DNA from: Pelobates cultripes
Taxonomy: Eukaryota > Chordata > Amphibia > Anura > Pelobatidae
Assembly (NCBI GenBank): GCA_933207985.1
Contig: OW240918.1
Location: 20,435,330 to 20,499,329 of the forward strand
DNA length: 64,000 bases
Direction: 5' to 3'
This document shows, in pieces, positions 54,481-64,000 of this stretch (the first letter of the stretch is position 1; every line of letters starts with the position of its first letter). The translations under genes were made by a program, and so were the position numbers. The notes below the pieces were generated by a model that did no database searches, had not been told where the DNA came from, and saw only the letters and a list, made by a program, of their open reading frames with translations.

Positions 54481-55240
54481 TCTAACGGATGTAAATCTAA
54501 ACTTGGTGTCAATAGTGGTATATGACTAAAGACTTGTTGCTTTTTCTGTATGCGCCAATATTTTCCTTCATCTGCATCCCATTTTTTGTTTTGTGTGTAC
54601 CCCTGCTGACACTTGTGTCCTGTGGTTCTTTTTGTTGTTGTTTTAAATAGTGGGCATGGTCTGCGTATAACAATCATATGCAAGAGTGCATCTTTTTTTC
54701 CGACAAATGTGTCCACTACTGTTAAGGGGTGGTGGATTTTCTGAAACAGGTAAGCTGCTTTCAAAGTCTTCCTATTTGCTTAAGATATAAAAATCCTTTG
54801 GATTGCTAATGCATCTTTTTTCCCTTGTAATATTAATCACGTGTCTTATTTTCAGAATGCAATCATGGATAAAATCATCAATGAAAAAGAAGCACAACAT
54901 CCACAAGAGGAATACAGTTTATTTTGGAGCATTACAGGGAAACTGGAAAACAAAAATTTACCAATTTATAAAGGATGTAGTAAAAGTTTTATACATATGA
55001 AAAAGGTTCATGTGCAAATAACTTATGCAAATATGAACACAAATGTACCAGTCATTAGAGAACACTGACAATGTATTCTTCATATCAGCAAAAGCTAGCA
55101 CGTAGCTATATTTTGATTGGCAGTTGCTCCAAGAGTAAGATTGTAGGAGTAGCAAATATCTGCCATTCTTTGTTATATATCACATCACATAAATATATAT
55201 AAAAACATGTGTTTAAAGGGACAGTAAATCAATAACTTAC
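54481..55240 (-). other. gtdc1 intron next to the first coding exon
   Basis: AT-rich intronic sequence. A TTAAAGGGACAGT motif (about 55,214-55,226), similar to T2 MITE ends, lies only some 15 bp beyond the splice donor. Confidence 0.6.
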
Positions 55241-55451
55241 CTGTAACTGTCACTAGATGGAATAGTTTGCATAAAAGAGAGTGCAGATGTCCGAGCTTTC
55301 CAGTGCCATTTCTTGGCTGGAAGGCTGTATAAAATGCAGCCTTCTATTTTTTGGTTTAGAAGATCCATCAGCTGCTTGTGGGAGCCACCATAAAATGCTT
55401 CAATCAAAAGAATTGACATTTTGGTTGACGTTTGGTTTTCTACTTGTTTTC
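55241..55451 (-). CDS. gtdc1: gtdc1 (QTMAN) first coding exon, partial gene
   Basis: The exon encodes about 59 residues from the ATG at 55,419. Near the start it reads [16 protein letters not shown], then [15 protein letters not shown] and QTIPSS. From memory this closely matches the N terminus of vertebrate glycosyltransferase-like domain-containing protein 1. That enzyme was recently identified as the mannosyltransferase acting on queuosine in cytosolic tRNA-Asp. The residues start the N-terminal half of its glycosyltransferase fold; the GT1-like half lies in later exons. An acceptor (T-rich tract, AG) precedes base 55,451, leaving 32 bp of 5' UTR, so at least one non-coding exon lies upstream. 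The donor CAG|GTAAGT falls at 55,241/55,240 after 59 codons plus two bases. The A at -3 suits initiation. No later exon was recognised to the left, fitting the gene's very long introns. Confidence 0.92.
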
Positions 55452-56129
55452 CTAAAAAAATAAATAAAATAAAAAAAGTTTAGAGAACAATTGTGTAAAA
55501 AGGTTAGACATATCATAGACCCATACAACCCTATAAAATGTTTTGTACACAAAGTAAAAAAAATATATATATATATTACAATAACTTTAGAAATGGCATT
55601 AGCAGTTCCTTTCTCAGCATTTATTGTATAACTTGAAATTTGCTGAAGTAGTAAAGGTAACATAATGGATAATTAGAAGAATGCATAATCACAGGTTTCT
55701 AACGCAGTGCTGGCTAACCTCTTTCACCATTTAGGACTATAGGTGCTTGTCAGACTTTTGATACTCAATCCATTGAGGACTATATGGCCCACTACCCTCA
55801 CCTGAATGTTACTGAAAAATTCTGTTTAAGAAAAACAAACAGCTGTCATGATAGAGCATGGCAGGAGGGGGCTTTTGACACCAGGATACAGGTGTTGCTA
55901 TGGTTGGCTGCCTGAGAGATTGAGATGGGTAGTTCACAGGGGCTGATTAGATGGAGGGATGATAAGCTTCCTGCAGCTGGCTGCCTGAGGATAATGGGCC
56001 ATGCAGTCCACACTAGTGGCTGTGGGTTTCTGGTGGCTAGGTGACCTCCAGCTCCATCCCTGGCTAGGTGTGTACTGAGGGTGGCCGGTGACTGGCAGGG
56101 CTGGCTAGGTGTATAACGTGTTGTTATTA
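55452..56129 (-). other. gtdc1 first intron (inferred)
   Basis: Sequence between the CpG-rich promoter block and the first coding exon. A possible donor (CAG|GTGAGG on the minus strand, near 55,803) is visible, but the first exon boundary cannot be fixed. Short CTAGGTG/GGCTAGGTGTGT repeats occur at 56,035-56,115. Confidence 0.5.
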
Positions 56130-56400
56130 CATTGAGCGGTCACGGCAGGGCTGGCTGTGCTGTCACTGGGATCAGGACATGGAGCAGGACATGCTGGCCG
56201 CAGCCGGGCGCGGGGGGCGGGGCTATCTCCACACTGACAGCGTGCACTCCGGGAGACATCCGGCGCATGCGTATTGCGTCACACGTCCCCTCCCTCACAA
56301 GTCACCGCTCCCATAGCCGTCCCAACAAGGGGCGGGGTCTACTAACAGCGAGGCCATGACGTCAGAGAGGCTGGTGCTTCCAGCAGGAGAGTTACACTAC
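56130..56400 (-). promoter_or_regulatory. gtdc1: CpG-rich promoter of gtdc1 (inferred)
   Basis: It stands out from its surroundings by dense CpG and GC content. It holds two GC boxes (GGGGCGGGGC near 56,213-56,223; GGGGCGGGGTC at 56,329-56,339), an NRF1-like GCGCATGCGT (56,263-56,272) and a full palindromic CRE TGACGTCA (56,357-56,364). There is no TATA box. It lies about 0.7 kb upstream of the coding exon in gene orientation, so it is the natural start of gtdc1. The first non-coding exon probably lies inside or at its left edge. Confidence 0.7.
56357..56364. promoter_or_regulatory. Consensus CRE (TGACGTCA)
   Basis: Perfect 8-bp CREB/ATF palindrome at the upstream edge of the CpG-rich block, about 55 bp from the start of the minisatellite. 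Confidence 0.65.
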
Positions 56401-56417
56401 ATGGCTTCACTCTGGCT

Positions 56418-59400
56418 AATGGGGGGGCACTGCCAGGGGAGAACATGGGGGGCACTGCCAGAGAATGGCATGGGGGGCACTGCCAGAGCATGGCATGGGG
56501 GGACTGCCAGGGATAACATGGGGACACTGCCAGAGCATGGCATGGGGACACTGCCAGGGGAATAACATGTAAACGCCAGAGCATGGCATGGGGGCACCGC
56601 TGCCAGGATAATATGGGGGGGCACTGCCAGGGGATAACATGGGGGGGCACTGCCAGAGAATGCCGGGGCACTGCCAGGGAGAACATGGGGGACACTGCCA
56701 GGAATAACATGGGGGGCACTGCCAGAGCATGGCATGGGGGCACCGCCAGGGGATAATATGGGGCACCGCCAGGGGATAACATGGGGGCACTGCCAGAGAA
56801 TGGGCACGGGGCACCTGCCAGGGGAGAACATGGGGGGCACCGCTGCCAGGAATAACATGTAAGCACTGCCAGAAAGCATGCATGGGGGACACTGCCAGGA
56901 ATGAACATGGGGCACCGCCAGAGCATGGCATGTAGCAATTGCCAGGGGATAATATGGGGGGCACTGCCAGAGCATGGCATGGGGAGCACTGCCAGAGCAT
57001 GGCATGGGGGGCACTGCCAGGGGATAACATGGGGGGCACTGCCAGAGCATGGCATGGGGGGACACTGCCAGGGGATAACATGGGGGACACTGCTAGAGCA
57101 TGGCATGGGGAGCACTGCCAGGGGATAATGATTATGGGGGGCACGCCAGAGAATGGCACGCCAGAGGAAACATGGGGGCACTGCCAGAGCATGGCATGGG
57201 AGGCACTGTATAGCGCGCGGGGACACTGCCAGGGAATAACATGGGGGCAATTGCCAGAGCATGCGGCATGGGGGGCACTCGCTGTATAATATGGGGGGCA
57301 CTGCCAGGGGATACGGGGACGCCGCAGGAATGGCATTACGCTGGGGAAATTCGCCAGGGATAACATGGGGGACACTGCCAGAGCATGGCATGGGGACACT
57401 GCCAGAGAATGGCATGGGGGGCACTGCCAGGGGATAACATGGGGGGCACTGCCAGAGAATGGCATGGGGGGACACTGCCAGGGGATAACATGGGGGACAC
57501 TGCCAGGGGATAACATGGGGGGCACTGCCAGAGAATGGCATGGGGGGACACTGCCAGGGGATAACATGGGGGGCACTGCCAGGGGATAATATGGGGGGCA
57601 CTGCCAGAGCATGGCATGGGGGCACTGCCAGAGCATGGCATGGGGGGCACTGCTAGAGCATGGCATGGGGGGCACTGCCAGGGGTGGCATGGGGGACACT
57701 GCCAGGGGATGGCATGGGGGACACTGTCAGGGAATGGCATGAGGTTAATGGGGGACACTGCCAGGGGATGGCATGGGGTTAATGAGGGACACACACAGGG
57801 GATGGGCATGGGGTTAATGGGGACACTGTCAAGGGATGGCATGGGGTTAATGGAGACACTGCCAGGGGATGGCATGGGGTTAATGGGGGGACACTGCCAG
57901 GAGATGGCATGGGGGTTAATGGGACACTGCCAGGGGATGGGGACACTGCCAGGGAATGGCATGGGGTTAACTGGGGGGATGGCATGGGGTTAATGGGGGA
58001 CACTGCCAGGGGATGGCATGGGGTTAATGGGAGACACTGCCAGGGGATGGCATGGGGTTATTGGGGAACACTGCCAGGGGATGGCATGGGGTTAATGGGG
58101 GACACTGCCAGGGGATGGCATGGGGTTAATGAGGGACACTGTCAGGGGATAGCTTGGGATTAATGGGGGACACTGCCAGGGGATAACATGTGGTTAATGG
58201 GGGACACTGCCAGGGCATGGCATGGGGTTAATGAGGGACACTGCCAGGGGGTGACATGGGGTTAATGGGGGACACTGCCAGGGGATAACATGGGGTTAAT
58301 GGGGGACACTACCAGGGGATGGCATGGGGGACAATGTCAGGGGATGGCATGGGGTTATTGGTGGACACTGCCAGTGGGTGACATGGGGTTAATGGGAGAC
58401 ACACTGCCAGGGGATGGCATGGGACACACTGCCAGGGGATGGCATGGGGTTATTGGGGAACACTGCCAGGGGATGGCATGGGGTTAATGGGGGACACTGT
58501 CAGGGGATGGCATGGGGTTATTGAGGGACACTGCCAGGGGGTGATATGGGGTTATTGGGGGACACTGCCAGGGGGTGACATGGGGTTAATGGGAGACACA
58601 CTGCTAGGGATTAATGATGGGGGACACTGCCAGGGGGTGACATGGGGTTAATGGGAGACACACTGCCAGGGGATGACATGGGGTTAATGGGGGACACTGC
58701 CAGGGGATGGCATGGGGTTAATGGGTCACACTGTCAGGGGATGGCATGGAGTTATTGGGGGACACTGCCAGGGGGTGACATGGGGTTAATGGGAGACACA
58801 CTGCCAAGAGATGACATGGGATTAATGGGACACTGTCAGGGGATGGCATGGGGTTATTGGGGGACACTGCCAGGGGGTGACATGGGGTTAATGGGAGACA
58901 CACTGCCAGGGGATGACATGGGGTTAATGGGGGACACTGCCAGGGGATGGCATGGGGTTAATGGGTCACACTGTCAGGGGATGGCATGGAGTTATTGGGG
59001 GACACTGCCAGGGGGTGACATGGGGTTAATGGGAGACACACTGCCAAGAGATGACATGGGATTAATGGGACACTGTCAGGGGATGGCATGGGGTTATTGG
59101 GGGACACTGCCAGGGGGTGACATGGGGTTAATGGGAGACACACTGCCAGGGGATGACATGGGGTTAATGGGGGACACTGCCAGGGGATGACATGGGATTA
59201 ATGGGACACTGTCAGGGGATGGCATGGGGTTATTGGGGGACACACTGTCAGGGGATGGTATGGGGTTATTGGGACACTGTCAGGGGATGACATGGGGTGA
59301 ATGGGGGACACTGCCAGGGGATGGCATTAGGTTAATGGGTGACACTGCCAGGGGGTGGCATTAGGTTAATGGGGGACCCTGCTAGGGGATGGGGTTAATG

Positions 59401-59692
59401 GGGGACATAGCCAGTAGGTGGTATGGGGTTAATGGGCGGGGGGGGGACACTGCTAGGGGGTGGCATGGGTTAATTTGGGACACTGCTAGGGGATTGCTTG
59501 GGGTTAATGGGGGACACTGCCAGTTGATGGAATGGGGCAGTGTAATGGGTAACACTGCCAGGGGATGGCATGGGATCAGTATAATATGTGACACTGTCAG
59601 GGGATGGCATGGGGTCAGTCTAATGGGAGACTGTCAGTAATGGCATGGGGTCAGTGTAATGGGTGACACTGCCAGGGGTTGGCATGGGGTCT
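56418..59692. repeat. 3.3-kb G-rich minisatellite upstream of gtdc1 promoter
   Basis: The left part (56,418-57,700) uses units of about 25 bp, GGCACTGCCAGAGCATGGCA. The right part uses units of about 34 bp with CATGGGGTTAATGGGGGACA and CTGCCAGGGGATGG. The top strand is strongly G-rich throughout. An exact 240-bp higher-order unit repeats from about 58,615 to 59,190. Between about 56,570 and 57,340 units are irregular with many small indels. Long frames on both strands are repeat by-products. Confidence 0.96.
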
Positions 59693-60544
59693 GTGCAGGC
59701 TGATAATGGCTAGTAATATACCTGCTTAAACGGCCTCTCCATGACCTGTGTGAAAATGCTCACTGCTTTATTGCATCATACACATGTCATATAGTGGTTA
59801 TAGTGTCTAAATTGCACCTTTACATTCACAGAACCAGATAAAATATATTTATGTGTAGCATTTGTTTATCTTCAAATTGTAGCTGTTGAATAGATTGGCA
59901 TGATGTTACAAAAACTGTCTGTAATGTAACTTTAAAGTAAAGTGTGATGAATTTTGCAAATGACTTGAAAAATGTAGCCTAAAGTAACCAAATGATACTC
60001 AGTCTGCTAGAGCTGTTTTTTTTTTTTTATATTATTTTCCTAAACTTGTGTGTTGTAAAGTTTTTAAAGTATTTAGAAAATGTAAAACAGCTCACTGTTT
60101 AATAAATAAAACCACTTTATTTTCTTGACATCTATATAGTGGATGGCTGGTTATCACGAATAATGTGACTTAATATCAACAGTAAATTCAATGGCTTTAT
60201 TTGTTTCCCAAAGAAAGAAGAAATAAATAAATAAAATCAAAATACAAGAGAACGAGCTTTTAGCAATCAATACGGCTCCTAACACCTGAGAAAGTGGCAA
60301 TGCATTTGTGGCGTCAATAATCAACCTTGTAAAGCACATTCTTTATATTTATATAAATGACAAGTATTATTAGGTTATTTTCAGTGCAAAGCCCATATTG
60401 TGTAGAATAGTGTGTATTGTTGCCTTACTTGCCTATCATTAAAATGACTGGCAAATATAGTCATGCATAAACACTCAATCATGCACATGCATCTTGGCTT
60501 GAATACATACACATGCTGTCCGTCATATTATGTGCATCCTCGTC
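59693..60544. other. Unassigned AT-rich sequence
   Basis: Intergenic by position. A T run at 60,016 and an AAAT-rich stretch at 60,220 only. Confidence 0.5.
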
Positions 60545-61430
60545 ATGCAGCGAGTGGTAGAAGCATGGAGCTTGTAAAAACCTGTTGTATCACTCACTAC
60601 AGAGTTCCAAACTACCTCTAAAAGCTAAAGCAGCATAAGAACTGTGCGTCAGAAATGGGTTCCCATGGCCAATGTTTGTACACAAGCCTCATGTTGACAT
60701 GAGCAGTGGCAATCATCAATTGGCGTTCTTTTAATGGACACTGCCACTGGAGTCTCGAGCAGTGGAAATGTATTCTCTGGAGTGATTAATTACTTTACAC
60801 TACCTTGCAGTCTGATGGAAGAATGTGGGTGTGGAGGATGCCATAAAAATGTTATCTACCAGAATAAATAGTCCCTTCTATAAAGTTTGGTCGAGAAGCA
60901 ATAATGAGCATTTTTTAAGGTTTGGGCTAAGCTCCTTAGTTCCAGTGAAGGGTAATCTCAATGCCACAATGTATTTTACACAATTGAGAGCTTCCAACTT
61001 TGTGGTAACAGTTTGGGAGAACGCCTGTTCCTGTTCCATTGTGTAGGTGCCCCTGTTCACAAAGTGAGGACTATAAAGACATGGTTTGATGAGTTTGGTG
61101 TGTAGGAACTCGAGTGGCCTGCACAGTCGCTTGACCTCGTCACATTTGAACACCTTTGGGATGAATTGGAATGCCAATTGCGAATCAGGCCACTTCATCC
61201 AACATCAGTTTCTGACCTCACAGATGCTGTATTGGCTAAATGGGAACAATCCCCAGAGATACAACCTTTGTGGAAACTCTTCCCAGAAGAGTGGAGGCTG
61301 TTATAGCATCAAGGGATGAGTGGGGGAAATTCCATATTAATGCCAACGGGCTTTTAAGGCATCCCATTCCAATAAAACCAAGGACAATTAAGTTGGATAT
61401 CTTTGTTGTGGCTTGATAGATAATTCATTG
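60545..61430 (+). pseudogene. Degenerate Tc1/mariner transposase gene
   Basis: Plus-strand sequence matches the vertebrate Tc1 transposase gene in order: ACTACAGAGTTCCAAAC, ATGGGTTCCCATGGCCA, CCACTGGAGTCTCGAGCAGT, CCTTAGTTCCAGTGAAGG, CAACTTTGTGGTAACAGTTT and GAACACCTTTGGGATGAATT (EHLWDELE, the region of the third catalytic acidic residue). The end encodes LFPEEW. Multiple stops and frameshifts mean it is inactive. Terminal repeats were not recognised. It is a different Tc1 lineage from the copy at 24.3 kb. Confidence 0.85.
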
Positions 61431-61871
61431 GTATATGTATATATAATGATATTGTATGTATATCTATCAGTTGAGTGTTTGCTTGGAGTTTTTTATTTTC
61501 TTATGATCACGCATTTTTGCTGTAAGAATGTATTTCAGAGAAGTTGCCATATTGACTTGATTTGGGAATATAGATGCTGCCTCTGTAGCTTTGCACATGG
61601 TAAATGTCACTCTTTACACGTGGTTATATAATAAAGTGAAAATTGTTGAGAATTCAAAATTAAGTCAAAGTAAATTTTAGGACAAAATAGCAAAACGGGA
61701 AGCATAGCTGTCTGAATATTATGCAGCGAATTCTAGAAGCTGGCTGTGTGTCCAATGATTAGAGTGGCAGATCGTACTGATTGCTGTACATGCGCTGAAT
61801 GTCACAATCATTTCTCTATGAGAAGCATTTGACTGGACAAAACTCATCATTCTGCTGGAATAGAGGCAAGT
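61431..61871. other. No feature recognised
   Basis: AT-rich sequence with only short frames. Confidence 0.5.
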
Positions 61872-62301
61872 TTAAAGGGATACTGTAAGTATTCCTGGTA
61901 CTATAGCTACCTCTGCCTCCCCCTTCTGTGTGCCCCTTCACCGATGTGAATAAAGGGTTAAAAACCCTTTATTTACTTACTTTATCCGCTTCTTCCAATG
62001 TCCCGCGATAATGCGCAACAAATGCCGCGTGCGCATTAGACCTCTCCTAGGAAAGAATTGAATCAATGTTTTCCTATGGTGAAAAATCTGACGCTGGATG
62101 TCCTTATGTAGAGCGCAAAAACGTCCAGCATCAGTATCTGGACCATAGGTCCGTTAGGTTCCAGGAAGCGCCTCCAGTGGCTGTCTGGGAGACAGCCACT
62201 GGAAGCAGACAGTGCTGCAATGTAAACAGTGCAATAGGGACACAGCACCAAGACCACTTCAATGAGCTGGAGTGGTCTGTGTGCCTATAGTGTCCCTATA
62301 A
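61872..62301. mobile_element. T2-type MITE
   Basis: It starts TTAAAGGGATACTGTAAGT and ends CCTATAGTGTCCCTATAA, the right TTAA having mutated. Internal stem sequence CCAGTGGCTGTC...GACAGCCACTGG is palindromic. Non-coding. Confidence 0.85.
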
Positions 62302-62980
62302 GGGGATTTTTAAACTTTTTTAAATTTTTTAAAAATTATTAAAAGATTATCTAAAGTCAGAAATAAACATGGACAGCTGAAAATATTTTTTATTTGAGTG
62401 TTCGTTTAAACTTAGTAAAATGAAATAAATGTATCAGTCTCTTGAAATGAAGGTTAATGAACAAAGTAAAGTATGTGTATTTAGGTGACAAGCATTTGCT
62501 GTTTTGTCTATTTATAGATTAAGGTGTACACTGTCAATTATGTCAAGTGACAAAACACATACTTGCAAAAAACCAAAGTTATTGTGCACGATCCATACCT
62601 ATCAGTGAATGATACTGTCTCAGTTGAAGTGTGTGATAGCTCTTTATACAAGCAGTAAGCTTTTAGCATTAGCCAACCGTGTGTCGCTTATCATTATTAT
62701 CACCTGTGTCAGCTGCTTCTACTTGAAGTGCTTTCAGAGCCATGAAAACATGTCACGGGTATTTCAGGCTAAACTAGAGGTGAGAAGAGGCTTCAGCGTT
62801 TAATGCTTATCTGCTGTGAGACATTAGACTACACGTCTGACCTTACATGAGTTGTGAAGCTAATGTGAGGTGTTCATCTCTGGAAGGGTGCAAAATTCAG
62901 CTAGCACATGAGAGCATATTAACCATTTACGTGAATGAGGGTTAAATAACAATTTACTTTTTTCTGTAGTTGATCTACGG
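62302..62980. other. No feature recognised
   Basis: AT-rich sequence with T and A runs. No gene. Confidence 0.5.
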
Positions 62981-63113
62981 CAGGGGTCCTCAAACTCCGG
63001 CCCCCCAGATGTTGCTGAACTACAACTCCCATGATTCTTTGAATTACATAGCCAGAGAATCATGGGAGTTGTAGTTCAGCAACATCTGGGGGGCCGGAGT
63101 TTGAGGACCCCTG
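62981..63113. mobile_element. hAT MITE, near-perfect palindrome with 8-bp target duplication
   Basis: Inverted ends CAGGGGTCCTCAAACTCCGG, with arms extending through ACATCTGGGGGGCC and ACTACAACTCCCATGATTCT. A hairpin of about 58 bp per arm has very few mismatches. The flanks ATCTACGG (62,973-62,980) and ATCTAGGG (63,114-63,121) form an 8-bp duplication with one mismatch. Confidence 0.93.
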
Positions 63114-63339
63114 ATCTAGGGCTTAGTCTTATTCTCAGACGTCGTCAAACATCGTACAACTGTTGAAAATTAATTTTCTATTACTAAACTTTTCAACATG
63201 TCTTTTTTTTTATATTATATTAACCGAGTGCCATGGGAGAACCAGTGCAATACTCCGCAAAGCTTATATGCACACCTGTCAATAGGGAGCAGACCTTGCA
63301 TGATGAACTAATGACAGCCTCCTGTTTGTTGTAAGGTGC

Positions 63340-63410
63340 ATAAAAGTACAATAAAAGTACAATAAAGGTGCATAAAAGTAGCATAAAAGTACAATAAAAG
63401 TAAAAAAAAA
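63340..63410. repeat. AAAAGTACAATA tandem repeat
   Basis: About five imperfect 12-15-bp units of ATAAAAGTACAATAAAAG and GGTGCATAAAAGTA. Confidence 0.85.
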
Positions 63411-63519
63411 CACTAAAATGTTCAGTGTTTTTGACCGCCACTGTGAACACACTGCTTTACATATGTGTATATGAACACAAGAAAGGAAGTGTTCTGCTTT
63501 AGCCCTAAGAAGCATGTAT

Positions 63520-63888
63520 CAGAGGAACACTGTGGTTCTGTCACTAAAAATAGAATGTTATCACTCAAATAGCAGGGCAGAGAGTTGATGATTGAAGGGC
63601 CCCCTTTTATAAATATTATTTTTTTTTAAAGACGTTAAAATAACACTTTGCTCACTTATAATACAGGACTGAGCATTCTCTTCTAAGCAGACCAATTCAC
63701 TTCTCCGATGTCATCAACCTTGATGACCTTTTGTCCATTCAAATGTGCATTGCAGACAAAACGCGCATGCGCTACAATTGCAATGCAAAACTGCAGTGTT
63801 TATATTGTGGGAGCAAAATGGCAAGTCCACTGCACCCAGACCACATAATTAAAATGAAGTGGTCTGGGTGCTTACAATGGTCTTTTAA
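63520..63888. mobile_element. T2-type MITE, diverged
   Basis: The right part CCAGACCAC...GTGGTCTGGGTGCTT and terminal GGTCTTTTAA match T2 MITEs. The left end is approximate. Internal GCGCATGCGC also occurs in the 61.9-kb relative as scattered pieces. Confidence 0.65.
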
Positions 63889-64000
63889 GCAGTTTAAGAA
63901 TGTATTACTTGAATAAAGACCTATCATGAGGTTAATAATAACTAGAAATATGGTTAGATGGGTTATACAAATTGATTAATGTATCCACAGGCATGATATC

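Noticed and set aside
56342..57699. Two overlapping 427-codon frames rich in Pro, Cys, Ala and Val on the minus strand
   Set aside because: Both are translations of the same G-rich minisatellite in different registers, with the opposite strand also open. Low complexity and repeat-driven.

Overview
The window is vertebrate nuclear DNA, most likely from a frog. Three things point there. One coding exon belongs to a conserved vertebrate gene (gtdc1, also called QTMAN). The interspersed repeats look anuran: many TTAAAGG-ended T2/Kolobok-type MITEs, CR1 3' tails, hAT palindromes, Tc1 copies and a Ty3 element of the Gmr1 type. Introns and intergenic DNA are very large. Two runs of exactly 100 N mark assembly gaps. 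Nothing bacterial is present: no operons and no CRISPR.

Layout. 1-2.54 kb is a 100-bp satellite. 3.4-7.1 kb is a degenerate element bounded by inverted repeats. 7.55-10.57 kb is a 3-kb hAT element with a perfect 8-bp target duplication; it carries a G/C-strand-switching minisatellite and a MITE. 10.8-24.2 kb is a 60-bp satellite. A nearly intact, young Gmr1-like Ty3 retrotransposon (16,739-23,351, minus strand) has inserted into it with a 5-bp target duplication. 24.3-25.7 kb is a Tc1 element split by a CR1 LINE. 28.2-35.8 kb is a MITE split by a full-length L1-type LINE (minus strand) with two long open frames, a 14-bp target duplication and a poly(A) tail. 36-55 kb is mostly single-copy DNA sprinkled with MITEs, an LTR, microsatellites and some repeat-poor blocks.

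The only host coding sequence I recognise is 55,241-55,451 on the minus strand. It is the first coding exon of gtdc1, with a clean splice acceptor, an ATG and a GTAAGT donor. About 0.7 kb upstream in gene orientation lies a CpG-rich block with a CRE, GC boxes and an NRF1-like site (about 56.13-56.40 kb), probably its promoter. A 3.3-kb G-rich minisatellite abuts that promoter on its upstream side. If this reading is right, all the repeats from 1 to 55.24 kb lie inside or downstream of gtdc1 introns, and 59.7-64 kb is upstream intergenic DNA, which in other vertebrates leads toward zeb2.

The mobile elements work through their own machinery. The Ty3 element encodes SCAN-like Gag, zinc knuckle, protease, integrase, reverse transcriptase and RNase H, with integrase placed before RT. 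The LINE encodes an RNA-binding ORF1p and an endonuclease/RT ORF2p. The MITEs and the hAT element have no proteins here and would depend on enzymes encoded elsewhere. The most unusual observations are a set of small hairpins with covarying stems in the LINE 3' UTR, a second LTR end at the same satellite breakpoint as the full Ty3 element, selective loss of CpGs in the 60-bp satellite, and the promoter-abutting minisatellite with an exact 240-bp duplication.
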